Shown: piece after piece, positions 26,954 to 35,561 of the stretch | Layout of the letters: each line of letters starts with the position of its first letter | Position numbering within the stretch: position 1 is the first letter of the stretch | From: Mariniblastus sp964414815 | Lineage (GTDB): Bacteria; Planctomycetota; Planctomycetia; Pirellulales; Pirellulaceae | Direction: 5' to 3' | DNA length: 64,000 bases | NCBI GenBank assembly: GCA_964414815.1 | Contig: CAYPXY010000010.1 | Location: forward strand, 1-64,000 | Notes under the pieces: generated by a model | Database searches by the model: none | The model's input: only the letters and a program-made list of their open reading frames with translations | What the model was told of the DNA's origin: nothing | Made by a program: the position numbers and the translations under genes

Positions 26954-27169
26954 TGTCATGTGGACATTTTTCGATGGCACGCCGTAGGCTTCGTGCGTGG
27001 TTCTCAGGAACACGAGGTGTGCAATGAATCCAATGATTGCACCCTGGTTGGAGCATCGCATTCGCCCCCAGGCATGTCCCCCACTGCGATGTTCGACCAT
27101 CCACCCGACCGACTCGGCGTAGTCTAAAACCTTTTCGATATCTTTATTGGGATGTCTCGGACGTGCCAT
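26946..27169 (-). pseudogene. HicA-like small protein with apparent -1 frameshift (module 1)
   Basis: Reading from 27169 gives MARPRHPNKDIEKVLDYAES and HAWGRMRC, then the frame runs on into the downstream gene. In the -1 frame after the GGG at 27042-27044 the sequence continues CNHWIHCTPRVPENHARS and RAIEKCPHDNE, which matches the C-terminal half of the intact homologue at 45786-46004 (STPRSPDSHARS, DRCPH). One extra G in the run would give a single 74-aa protein. The stop in that frame overlaps the next start (ATGAGTAG). Either a real inactivating deletion, a sequencing error in a G run, or programmed frameshifting. The HicA-like label rests on size and the G-S/G-H motif; it is tentative. 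Confidence 0.7.
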
Positions 27170-27312
27170 TTCGCCAACCAGTTCATTGACAATCCATGTA
27201 ATAATAGATCGACTGTTTACGTTCGTCAACAGAAATGGTGAGCAGAAAGTTTCGCCAGTAGGGTCTGTCCGGAATGTGAGGAGGGGGTCGCTGGGGAAAA
27301 CCGGATTTCGGC

Positions 27313-27340
27313 TTGGAATTGCGACGGGGCCTGATAGAAT
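27313..27340 (+). promoter_or_regulatory. Candidate promoter of tRNA-Lys
   Basis: TTGGAA (27313-27318) and TAGAAT (27335-27340) are separated by 16 bp, 39 bp before the tRNA 5' end. It matches 4 of 6 and 5 of 6 bases of the housekeeping consensus. Activity is inferred. Confidence 0.4.
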
Positions 27341-27378
27341 GGGACTAGCACGGTAAAACACGAGAAAAAACAATGTCA

Positions 27379-27451
27379 GCCCTGATAGCTCAGTCGGTAG
27401 AGCAACTGACTCTTAATCAGTAGGTCCAAGGTTCGAACCCTTGTCAGGGTA
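27379..27451 (+). tRNA. tRNA-Lys (CTT)
   Basis: A 73-nt cloverleaf: acceptor GCCCTGA/TCAGGGT, D stem GCTC/GAGC, anticodon stem ACTGA/TCAGT with loop CTCTTAA, and T stem CAAGG/CCTTG with TTCGAAC. Anticodon CTT reads AAG. CCA is not encoded. Confidence 0.95.
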
Positions 27452-27882
27452 CTTATATCAGAAAGAAAGCGGCGATTCCCCGGAAATGCCAGTGATTTCG
27501 CCCGTTTCTGAACTTGTCTGTTTATGGCTTTTCCATTGTTTTTCCTGCCTACATTGGGCTGTCAACTCCGTTGGGTGTTGGCGCTCGCGGGGGCCGGTTG
27601 TTCCTTCCGGGAGTGGTTTCTATATCGATTTTGGCTCGGTGGCAGGATTTCTCAGGTTCTGGGTTGGGTGTGACCTGATTTGTAAGCCTGGCCGAAAAAG
27701 CCGAAAACAGGGGCCAACCCCCCGCATAATTCTGGTCTGCCCCCCCCTAAACTTGGTCGGAAAATTTGCAAAATTTTCGGTCTCAATTAAAAATAGAGGT
27801 GGGAGATTGAATTCTGGTTTTACATTCCGTTTTCCATTGTCCCTGCTTTTACGTGTTTCCTTTTAACTTCTGGAATCTCCCC
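27452..27882. other. Spacer between tRNA-Lys and RTX gene; no gene seen
   Basis: 431 bp without a convincing gene. There are C- and G-rich stretches around 27715-27770. The tail is AT-rich and would hold the RTX gene promoter; no clear ribosome-binding site precedes 27883. Confidence 0.6.
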
Positions 27883-29649
27883 ATGCTCCGTTACGTCGCT
27901 CATATCTCCAGACTCTTTCAAACAAAAATTCGAAGTTCGTCGAGTCAACGCCCCCAATTTCATCAACGAATGGGGTACGACCAGCTTGAAGACCGGCGCG
28001 TGCTTGCGGGTATCGAGTTTGCTCCGCTCTCAGGGGTCGTGACGATCACCGGTTCCGAAGTGCATGATTTTGCATTTGTCAATCAACTTTCGGCTGTGGA
28101 AATCGAAGTTCGGTTGGCCGGATTTCCAGTTCATCAGTTTCAAGTGTCCCAAGTCAACGAGATCTACTTTCATGGACTCGATGGCGATGATTATTTCATC
28201 AACAATACCGCCATCCCTTCGTGGGCCTGGGGGGGCAATGGAAACGACATGCTGATCGGTGGATCTGGAAATGATACACTTTACGGAGATGATGGCGATG
28301 ACCGGCTCGATGGTCGCGACGGGGACGACGTGTTGTTCGGTGGCAGTGGAAACGATACGCTCCGGGGTGGAAACGGCGATGATTCCATTTTTGGTGATGA
28401 TGGCGACGACCGAATCCTGGGAGGTGAAGGAAACGATACGCTCTATGGCCAGGCCGGCAATGACACCGTTCTGGGCGGTCCGGGCAATGACACCATTTCC
28501 GGCGGGGGTGGCGATGATATTCTTCATGGAGGGACTGGCAATGACCGGATTGTCGGCGGGGGTGGCGATGACCTGATCTTTGGAGGGCTTGGAGACGACG
28601 AGTTGATCGGCAACGATGGAAACGACACGATCTACGGTGGACCAGGGAATGACTTGATTCGCGGCGGCGAAGGTGATGATCTGCTTTACGGAGACGCAGG
28701 GGATGACATCATTTATGGAATGGAAGGTAATGACTTTATCGACGGAGGCGTTGGCGATGATATCCTCTACGGCGGTGCTGGCGATGACCTGATTTACGGT
28801 CGCGATGGCAATGACCGGTTATACGGTGGTCCCGGGGGCGACAAACTTTATGGTGGTGCCGGCAACGATGGACTGTTCGGTGGTATCGACAACCAGAATG
28901 AACTTTACGGAGGCCCCGGAAATGATCGTTTCCTGGTCGTTGGAAATCAGGCCGTGGCAGGGATCCAGGTCCGCAATGACGCCGTGATTCAGTTCCGGCA
29001 TCGAACGAGTAACTGGACGAATCTCGAAATTCAGGTGGTCGATGAGGCGTTGCATTTAATGCATGCTCGAACCGGATCGACACGGGTCCTCAAAGGAACC
29101 GTTACCAGCGAGCCCCTGATCTTTATCAAGGACGCAACGATGCTGGCGGATCGGCGGTTTGCCAGTGCGTTGGTGACCCGAACAGAGTCCAAACTCAATT
29201 TGGTGACCGGTCAAGTGGAAACCAAGGAGTTTGTGGAACATCAAGTGACGATGTCGGAATGGAATGAAACCGATTCCGTTGATAATCTGGATGTGGTTGC
29301 CGAAGTCGTTCGCGAGGTGGGCTATAACTGGGCTTCGGATGAATGGATGCGATCTGTCTCCATCAAGTTGGCAGGGATCTATCCGCAATTTGCTAATTTA
29401 AGCAACTGGACAAATACCCTTCCCGATCTGAATGTGATCACCAATTACTATCAGTCAACCGACAATCAATGGTGGTATGTGAGAACGGCCAGTATGACTG
29501 AGAACTATGCTCGCAAAAATCCTCAAGCCGATTTCACTTCAGCATTCAAGTTCTATTTCGATTCGCGAGTGACCGACGCTCAGCGGATGCAGTATCAGGA
29601 AAAAATGGAACTCTTTGATGAGTTTTTTGCCAAGCTGGCATTGCTTTAA
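27883..29649 (+). CDS. Secreted RTX (hemolysin-type) calcium-binding protein
   Basis: A 588-aa protein. Residues about 118-345 hold around 24 copies of the nonapeptide GGxGxDxLx (for example GGSGNDTLYGDDGDD), which binds calcium and folds as a beta-roll after secretion. The N-terminus has a basic segment and YDQLEDRRVLAG; the LEDR motif is typical of large exported planctomycete proteins, where it seems to act as part of a sorting sequence. The C-terminal 240 residues are not recognised. In many bacteria RTX proteins use a type I exporter with a C-terminal signal; none is encoded nearby. Role is probably extracellular and structural; enzymatic function is not seen. Confidence 0.85.
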   Translation: MLRYVAHISRLFQTKIRSSSSQRPQFHQRMGYDQLEDRRVLAGIEFAPLSGVVTITGSEVHDFAFVNQLSAVEIEVRLAGFPVHQFQVSQVNEIYFHGLDGDDYFINNTAIPSWAWGGNGNDMLIGGSGNDTLYGDDGDDRLDGRDGDDVLFGGSGNDTLRGGNGDDSIFGDDGDDRILGGEGNDTLYGQAGNDTVLGGPGNDTISGGGGDDILHGGTGNDRIVGGGGDDLIFGGLGDDELIGNDGNDTIYGGPGNDLIRGGEGDDLLYGDAGDDIIYGMEGNDFIDGGVGDDILYGGAGDDLIYGRDGNDRLYGGPGGDKLYGGAGNDGLFGGIDNQNELYGGPGNDRFLVVGNQAVAGIQVRNDAVIQFRHRTSNWTNLEIQVVDEALHLMHARTGSTRVLKGTVTSEPLIFIKDATMLADRRFASALVTRTESKLNLVTGQVETKEFVEHQVTMSEWNETDSVDNLDVVAEVVREVGYNWASDEWMRSVSIKLAGIYPQFANLSNWTNTLPDLNVITNYYQSTDNQWWYVRTASMTENYARKNPQADFTSAFKFYFDSRVTDAQRMQYQEKMELFDEFFAKLALL

Positions 29650-30043
29650 GTTGTGATCGTTTACGGGAAATATAGACGTTTAGCCGCAAGCCGTCGGGGA
29701 TTGCTGCCGAAAATCTACTGAAATACCGAAATCGCTCCATCAGCAATCCCCCAAGGCGCGCTGGGCACCGGGGTTGTGGCGATTCCATTGGGAAGCAGGT
29801 TGCTGGAAGTTGCACCCTGCCGTCGCGCCTGCGCCGACTACCTGTCGATCTTCAAACTTCAATCAATCAATTGAACGGCCACGCAAGGTTGCTGCAAGCC
29901 AGTCGCAGTCGGCTTCGGCTTGCGGCTAAACGGTTGTCAAACGTACCAGAAGCGGTTCGAACGGCGGCGGGAAAGTCGCAGTCGGCTTGCGGCTAAACGG
30001 TTGCTTGGCGTGAACGGTTACCGTTTTCGTTGATGCTCTTTCT
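29650..30043. repeat. Copies of a TTTAGCCGCAAGCCG repeat
   Basis: Three copies of a short word lie between convergent genes: CGTTTAGCCGCAAGCCG at 29677-29693 on one strand, and its complement at 29916-29932 and 29983-30000. The two later copies are embedded in a longer shared phrase (AGTCGCAGTCGGCTT and GCGGCTAAACGGTTG). No gene is seen in these 394 bp. I recall such words as common in Pirellulaceae genomes, but did not check this. Confidence 0.75.
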
Positions 30044-31627
30044 CTATCCGAACTTGTACGGTAACGGCAACTCGATGTTTCGTTCATCGAGACACTTGAT
30101 ATCAAGGAATTCAGGGAACAGCATCTCACTGCCCAGAATGGCGATCTCAAATTTTCCTTTTTGTTCCAGCAAGGCAAGGTCTTTTCGTTTCTGGTTGTTC
30201 AAGAACGAAGCGACCTGATCGTTGACGCGTACGCTGACTTTGACGCAATTGGAAATTTCGGAGGCCAGCATCAAGATCCGGATGACATCGAGTGCCATGC
30301 TTTCCGGAGTCTTCACGCTCCCTCGGCCATAACAGCACGGGCACTCTTTATAAAAGCTGCGCTTCAATCCCGACTTGATTCGCTGCCGGGTCATCTCGAT
30401 CAAGCCAAAGGGACTGGTTCGCAGAATCTTTGTTCGCGCGCGGTCTCGTTTCATCGCATCGCGCAGCGTCCGCTCGACACCGCGGCGATGTTTCTCACGA
30501 CGCATGTCGATAAAGTCGTTTACAATCACCCCCCCCAGATCACGCAAACGAAGTTGTCGCGAGATCTCCTTGGCCGCCGCGATATTCAGGCGATAGGCAG
30601 ACTCTTCTGCGGAATCATCCGTGCGGAAATTACCGCTGTTCACGTCGATGGCCACCAACGCTTCGGTCTGGTCGATGACAATCGAACCGCCATTGGGCAG
30701 CGGAACGACGCGAGCATGAATCTTGGCGATTTCCTGCTCAACCTTGTGTTGATGGAACAGGGGATCCTTGCCAGCGTAAAGCTGCAACTTGTTCGAGTTG
30801 CGCGGCATCACCAGTCGCAGGAACTCCTTGGCCCGCTCGTACGCTTCCGGGCTGTCGATCACGATCTGGTCGATGTCGGCGGTCAGGATATCCCGAATCG
30901 TGCGGATAATCATGTCGCTTTCTTCGTAGATATCGATCGGTGCCGGGATGGTCTGAACGCGTTTGACGATGATCCGCCAAAGCCGCAGCAGATAAGCCAG
31001 ATCGCGCGATAACTCGCGACGGGTTCTGCCGGCTCCCGCCGTCCGAACAATAAACCCCAGGCCTTTGGGCGGATCCAGCTCGTGCAGGATTTCCTTCAGC
31101 CGCTTTCGTTCGACTTCATCCTCGATTTTGCGAGAGACCCCAACCCGCCCGAGCGCCGGCATCAGAACCAGATACCGCCCTGGAATGCTGATATAGGTGG
31201 ACAGGGTGGGGCCTTTGTTGCCGATCCCTTCCTTGATGACCTGCACGAGGACTTCGTCACCGCGCTGGAAAATTTCTTGAATGGGAGGTTTGTCTCGCGG
31301 GCGAAACCCTCCGTTGTGGGAACCACGGCTTTTTCGCCATAGTTCTTTTTCCTTGCGGAGCATTTCATCCGGGTCGTAGCCGCCCTGCTTGAAGTAGCGA
31401 GGCTCGACGTCGCTGATGTGAAGGAAGCCGTTTCGTCCGACGCCAAAGTCGACAAACACGGCCTGGATGGTCGGTTCAAGATTGACGACCTTACCTTTGT
31501 AGACATTCCCGACATAGTTGTCCTGGCTGGCTCGCTCGACATAGAGTTCTTCGAGCAAGCCGTCTTCCACGATCGCAATCCGGCATTCTTCCGTCTGCGA
31601 TGCGTTGATGAGCATTTCTTTTTTCAT
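30044..31627 (-). CDS. rng: Ribonuclease E/G family endoribonuclease
   Basis: A 527-aa protein of RNase G size, with no long RNase E-type degradosome tail. The S1-like RNA-binding domain (about 35-130; GNVYKGKVVNLEPTIQAVFVDFG) is followed by the catalytic DNase I-like domain with Mg-binding Asp residues in VAIDVNSG and VNDFIDM, and the CPCCYGRG zinc link. The enzyme makes single-strand cuts in mRNA and rRNA precursors. It is the last gene of the run hpf-ptsN-HPr-rng, although 188 bp separate it from the HPr gene, so a separate promoter is possible. The start has no clear ribosome-binding site. Confidence 0.95.
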   Translation of the reverse strand: MKKEMLINASQTEECRIAIVEDGLLEELYVERASQDNYVGNVYKGKVVNLEPTIQAVFVDFGVGRNGFLHISDVEPRYFKQGGYDPDEMLRKEKELWRKSRGSHNGGFRPRDKPPIQEIFQRGDEVLVQVIKEGIGNKGPTLSTYISIPGRYLVLMPALGRVGVSRKIEDEVERKRLKEILHELDPPKGLGFIVRTAGAGRTRRELSRDLAYLLRLWRIIVKRVQTIPAPIDIYEESDMIIRTIRDILTADIDQIVIDSPEAYERAKEFLRLVMPRNSNKLQLYAGKDPLFHQHKVEQEIAKIHARVVPLPNGGSIVIDQTEALVAIDVNSGNFRTDDSAEESAYRLNIAAAKEISRQLRLRDLGGVIVNDFIDMRREKHRRGVERTLRDAMKRDRARTKILRTSPFGLIEMTRQRIKSGLKRSFYKECPCCYGRGSVKTPESMALDVIRILMLASEISNCVKVSVRVNDQVASFLNNQKRKDLALLEQKGKFEIAILGSEMLFPEFLDIKCLDERNIELPLPYKFG

Positions 31628-31815
31628 ATAATAAGTTAGTGTGTTCGATGTTCGTGCTGCTTGTTCAGTACAAAATCGAATTCAGAACCAACTCAGGCTT
31701 CTCTTCCCTTCTCAGGACGTCACCGAAATCGTCGGCGGACGGTCACAAGTTGCTGGATCAAATCTTCCGGATCAATGTTGAATTTAACATTCGCATTTTA
31801 CAGGTTAAATTTCGT

Positions 31816-32163
31816 TCAGGGCGAGTCGAGGTGGGGGGGGCTATCCGTTGCCGGAGTCGGCGAGGTGGACGAAAGGGGCGGAGCCTGACCAGTCGGAAAG
31901 CCTGATGAAAGCAGGTCTTGCAATATGCCGATGGCGCTTTCAGCATCCTCTCCAGTGGCCTCGATGAGGACTTCCGTCCCCTGCGCGGCTCCGAGGGTCA
32001 GTATGGATAATACGCTTTTTCCGTCGATTCGCAGGTTGTCCTTAATTAACTCGATTTTGCTGTTGAACTTTGACGCAGTTTCCGCAAACAAATACGCAGG
32101 TCGCATGTGTAGGCCCTGCGGATTGTTGATTGTCACTCGTTGAGATCGGGTGGTTTGAGACAT
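31816..32163 (-). CDS. HPr-family phosphocarrier with Pro-rich tail
   Basis: A 115-aa HPr-like protein. The phosphorylated His is His19 in GLHMRPA and a Ser is at residue 50 in GKSVLSIL, the site used by HPr kinase in Gram-positives. A Pro/Ser-rich C-terminal tail (about 25 residues; TGQAPPLSSTSPTPATDSP) follows the domain and is unusual for HPr. It lies 30 bp downstream of ptsN. Together they look like a nitrogen-type PTS branch (HPr to EIIA); no EI gene is present in the window. Confidence 0.92.
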   Translation of the reverse strand: MSQTTRSQRVTINNPQGLHMRPAYLFAETASKFNSKIELIKDNLRIDGKSVLSILTLGAAQGTEVLIEATGEDAESAIGILQDLLSSGFPTGQAPPLSSTSPTPATDSPPHLDSP

Positions 32164-32193
32164 GAATTAGTAATGAATCCGCAGTCAACCCGT

Positions 32194-32670
32194 TCAGGAA
32201 ACGAACTGATTGTTGTCCGCTTCTTCTAGAATTTGCTGGATATCTTCGGCGGTTCTGGATTGCTTCAGGAACCGGCAAAACGTTTCATCCTGCAACTGTT
32301 TCGAGATATTTTCCAGCGCCCGCAGGTGTTCGGTCGGCTGTGAGGGAGGGGAGACCAACATGAAAAACAATTGAACTTGCTCCCCGTCAAGGCTTTGAAA
32401 TTCCACCCCTTTAGCGCTGATACCGACCGCCCCAACCGGATTTTCGACGCTCGGGTGCTTGGTGTGCGGCACGGCGATCCCGCGTCCAATGCCCGTACTC
32501 CCCAATTCTTCTCGTTTGAGAATGGCTTCGACAATACTCTGCTTTTGGTCCGCTTTAAGTTGTCCCGCTTTCACCAGACTATCGACCATTTCGCGAATCA
32601 CACCTTCTTTGTCAGTGGATTCCAGTTCGGCTTTGATCGCCTTGGGAGCAATAAAATCAGAAAACTTCAT
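32194..32670 (-). CDS. ptsN: Nitrogen-type PTS EIIA protein
   Basis: A 158-aa EIIA of the fructose/Ntr type. The phosphorylated His is His69 (GRGIAVPHTKHPS). The ATG at 32670 has AAGGA 8 bp upstream, better than the preceding TTG. In Proteobacteria such EIIA-Ntr proteins regulate potassium uptake, nitrogen and stress responses rather than sugar import. It sits between hpf and the HPr gene, the standard order of the ntr locus (rpoN-hpf-ptsN-npr). Confidence 0.93.
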   Translation of the reverse strand: MKFSDFIAPKAIKAELESTDKEGVIREMVDSLVKAGQLKADQKQSIVEAILKREELGSTGIGRGIAVPHTKHPSVENPVGAVGISAKGVEFQSLDGEQVQLFFMLVSPPSQPTEHLRALENISKQLQDETFCRFLKQSRTAEDIQQILEEADNNQFVS

Positions 32671-32755
32671 CAATGAATTCCTTGTGCTTGTTTTACTAGG
32701 GAGAGAGCAACGCGCCGGCCAGAACTTGTTTTACACATCGGCTTTACAAGTTGGT

Positions 32756-33079
32756 TCAGGCTTCGTGAATGTTTTTGGCAGGACCACGATGCTCGGTTAA
32801 TTTTTCTTTGTGTTTGCGAAGCTGCTGCTCAATCTTGGAGATGGTCAAGTCAAGTGCAACCAGAACATTTGAACCCGTTTGGGAAGCAAAAAAGTCGCTG
32901 GTCTCTTCGGCGGAGACGAGGATTTCCACCTTGGGAGAAATCGAATTGGAGAGGTCGGCAATCACCTGGATTCCGGTCGTTCGATTGAACAAGCGCGGCA
33001 AGTTGGCCACCTTTGCCTTAATCGTTTGCTGAAGCTCTTCCGTCAATTCGCCATGTTTTGCAACTACCTTAATGTCCAC
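32756..33079 (-). CDS. hpf: Ribosome hibernation promoting factor, short form
   Basis: A 107-aa short-form HPF/YfiA protein. It starts with GTG (GAGG about 10 bp upstream) and has the beta-alpha-beta-beta-beta-alpha layout with KVVAKHGELTEELQQTIKAKV and VALDLTISKIEQQLRKHKEKL. In stationary phase the family binds the 30S A/P sites and promotes inactive 100S or 70S ribosomes. It is the first gene of the ptsN run. No sigma-54 gene lies beside it, unlike the proteobacterial order. Confidence 0.93.
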   Translation of the reverse strand: MDIKVVAKHGELTEELQQTIKAKVANLPRLFNRTTGIQVIADLSNSISPKVEILVSAEETSDFFASQTGSNVLVALDLTISKIEQQLRKHKEKLTEHRGPAKNIHEA

Positions 33080-33221
33080 TGATTGTGCGCCTCAATTGTA
33101 AGTTGGTAAAAAATCTGCTTGATAAAATAACGAGCCCAAACGGCTGCCATTATTCTAGCGTGGTTTTGTTCTCAAACAATCCAACTCAGCGATAGTTTTG
33201 CGCAGGGTGAGAAGTTTACCG

Positions 33222-33737
33222 CTAATCCCGATTTCGGGCCGTTTGGTCGACATTTTGACGCCTGAAGACCTCAAAGGACCAATCGAACTCGTTCTTCTCG
33301 TCGGCAAAATGGGGTTCACTCGCGGTTAAGGCCCATTGGCTCCAGTCGATTTCAGGGAAAAAAGCGTTTCCGTTGACGCGGGCGTGAATGCGAGTCAGGT
33401 AGATATCCGTTACCTGCGGCAGAAAGGCCGCATAGATCTCGCTGCCACCGATCACAAAGGGAAACGGGTCGTGCCGAACCGCATCGAGCGCCGCTTGGAC
33501 ACGGTTGACTACGACGGCTCCCGGCCGCTGATATTGGGGCTGGCGGGAGACGATCACGGTGGTTCGCCCGGGCAGCAAGCGGCCGATCGACTCGAAGGTC
33601 TTGCGCCCCATAATCAGGTGGTGGCCCATGGTCAGCTGCTTGAATCGCTGCAAGTCCGCAGACAGTCGCCACGGCAACTGATCGTCCACACCGATGACGT
33701 TGTTTTCAGAAAGAGCAACAATTAAACCAAGTCTCAT
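33222..33737 (-). CDS. folA: Dihydrofolate reductase
   Basis: A 171-aa DHFR of normal size. It has the NADPH/substrate motifs IVALSENNVIGVDDQLPW, the catalytic acid Asp28 in LSADLQRFK, GRKTFESIG and FVIGGSEIYAAFLP. It makes tetrahydrofolate for thymidylate and purine synthesis. It begins 9 bp after the TolC-family stop on the same strand, so the two may be cotranscribed, though their functions are unrelated. A thymidylate synthase gene is not adjacent. Confidence 0.96.
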   Translation of the reverse strand: MRLGLIVALSENNVIGVDDQLPWRLSADLQRFKQLTMGHHLIMGRKTFESIGRLLPGRTTVIVSRQPQYQRPGAVVVNRVQAALDAVRHDPFPFVIGGSEIYAAFLPQVTDIYLTRIHARVNGNAFFPEIDWSQWALTASEPHFADEKNEFDWSFEVFRRQNVDQTARNRD

Positions 33738-33746
33738 GGTTTCATT

Positions 33747-35189
33747 CTACAGACTTCCCTTGAGCATCAAACCCTCCAGCTCAATTTGGCTGGCCCAGAG
33801 TTCTGACAGGGCATCGAGATACAGCAGGTTCGTCTGGGCGAACGTCCGCTGGGCGGTCAGTAGATCGAGATAGCCGATCTCGCCCGCCCGATAGGCTCTG
33901 GTAATCAGCTCGAGCGTCTGGCGGGCATGGCTGATGATGCCATCCTCGCCGGAGTAGTTGTCCACCTGCTGGAGCGCATTGACATACGTTTGATAGACCG
34001 TTGCCAGCCGCTGTTTGAGGTTCAGTTGAACACTGGTCATGGAATACTGGGCCGACATCCATTCGGACTGAGCCTCATGGATTCCGCCTTGATTCCAGTC
34101 TCGCCACGGAATCGGGAACGTCACCTGAAAGTTGGCATTCGTCCCACCGTAGGCGTTGTCGTGTTGGATGACGGTTTCAACATCCACATCAGGCAAAGCC
34201 TCGACACGAGCCCGTTGCAAAGCTGCTTTGGTTCGTTCCTGTTCGGCAAGCACCGCGTGGATTTCGGGACTGTGCTGAAGCAATTGGGCCATCAACTGCT
34301 CGCGATCCAGTTCTTGCGGAACGAATTGCAGATCGCCGTCGAGATGCATTTGCCCCAGATCCGGAATTCCCACGACGGCGGCCAGCCGCGTCCAGCTTGC
34401 CGATAAATTATTCCTTGCGTTCTTCAGATCGACGGCAATGGTTTGCTGTTCGACGGTCGCACGCAACAGATCGACTCGTGTACCCTCCCCTGCATCGAGC
34501 AGCGATTGAACGGACCTCAGTGACTGTTCGGCGATGCCGGCAAGCTCTTGCAAAATCTCGATTCGGCGCTGACCGATGAGGACTTCGTAGTAGCCCAGTC
34601 GCGTATCGGTCAAGACACGCTGTTCCTGCGCTCGCAGGTTCTGCTCCGCCAGTTCAATTTCATGGCAGACCACTTGCTGATTCCATACCAATTTAGGCGT
34701 TCGCACGATGGTTTGCCCAACCACCAGTCCCAATTGTTCGTCCTGGCCTTGGGTAAAGAGTTGCTGGCCGGAGAACCCGATATGGGTGTTGGGGCGTAGT
34801 CCGACCTGAATCCACTTACCGTGCAGGGCGTCCACCTTGGCTTGCAGTTCGGCCAGCGTGGGATTGTGCCGGAGCGCGAGTTGTTCGAACCGGTAGAGGG
34901 AATACGAGGTCTCCTGCTCAAGGGGAAGGGTTACCTCTGCATCGGCCATCATTTCCGTCGCCGAATTCTGTTCGTCATAGCTGGCCTGATGAACCGAAAA
35001 CTCCGAGGCGGGTGTTTCTGGGTGTCGTCGGTCGGCGAGTCGTTTCGAGTCAGGAAGCGGACTCGGCGGTCTGGATGCCTGGGGAAATTTTGGGCCCGGA
35101 AATTTCGGGCTGGTCGTCTTGCAACCCAAGCTCAACGCGCAAGATACGAGCAGCGCGATCGTCAATTTCAACGGGAGTTTTCGGAGCAT
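33747..35189 (-). CDS. TolC-family outer-membrane lipoprotein
   Basis: A 480-aa outer-membrane efflux protein. The signal peptide ends in a lipobox with Cys23 (CALSLGCKTT), followed by a Pro-rich linker. Two repeats of the long-helix hairpin and beta-strand region follow (about 110-300 and 300-470), including the WNQQ, NLRAQEQRV and NLKQRLATVYQTYVNA helices. The family forms the trimeric outer channel for RND pumps. A suitable pump and adaptor are 4-7 kb away on the plus strand, so it is a candidate partner; the sulfatase lies between them. It is divergent from the sulfatase gene. Confidence 0.9.
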   Translation of the reverse strand: MLRKLPLKLTIALLVSCALSLGCKTTSPKFPGPKFPQASRPPSPLPDSKRLADRRHPETPASEFSVHQASYDEQNSATEMMADAEVTLPLEQETSYSLYRFEQLALRHNPTLAELQAKVDALHGKWIQVGLRPNTHIGFSGQQLFTQGQDEQLGLVVGQTIVRTPKLVWNQQVVCHEIELAEQNLRAQEQRVLTDTRLGYYEVLIGQRRIEILQELAGIAEQSLRSVQSLLDAGEGTRVDLLRATVEQQTIAVDLKNARNNLSASWTRLAAVVGIPDLGQMHLDGDLQFVPQELDREQLMAQLLQHSPEIHAVLAEQERTKAALQRARVEALPDVDVETVIQHDNAYGGTNANFQVTFPIPWRDWNQGGIHEAQSEWMSAQYSMTSVQLNLKQRLATVYQTYVNALQQVDNYSGEDGIISHARQTLELITRAYRAGEIGYLDLLTAQRTFAQTNLLYLDALSELWASQIELEGLMLKGSL

Positions 35190-35561
35190 GGATAATGAAA
35201 TGGGGCTTAATCTTCCATTGCATGTATCGTCTTGAGGGAATCTGCAAGCAAAATATCGATTGTCCGAATCATAGTGATCTTTCGGAATCGATAGCTTATA
35301 ACTGGATAATGTGCGGCTTGGTTAAACTTTGCGGCCACAGAGTACTTGTTGGGACTTTAGGGGGATGTCGATAGGGGACACCGATTTTAGACAGCGCGGA
35401 TGATCGCTGGGCGCGTCATTGAGAGAAGATCTCCCGATACTGGAATGCCGCACGTCGGATTCTGAAAGGTTTCAAAATTGCAATCCGAACGGATTGAATG
35501 GGTCACATTTCAGTGCGAGAATGCCTGAAATCGTTCCCGCTTGAATAGAAAGGCCCATACC
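35190..35561. other. Divergent promoter region, TolC gene and sulfatase
   Basis: The 372 bp between two divergent starts hold no gene. An AAAGG site lies just before the sulfatase ATG. No operator or riboswitch is recognised. Confidence 0.5.

Noticed and set aside
26402..27373. A single 323-aa protein covering the whole of module 1
   Set aside because: Its linker (AIIGFIAHLVFLRTTHEAYG) matches nothing, whereas the other frame there encodes the conserved second half of the HicA-like protein.
27441..27866. Plus-strand frame of 141 residues after tRNA-Lys
   Set aside because: It starts inside the tRNA and has no recognisable motif or ribosome-binding site.
28030..28527. Minus-strand frame of 165 residues inside the RTX gene
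   Set aside because: It is the antisense of the nonapeptide repeats and follows their period.
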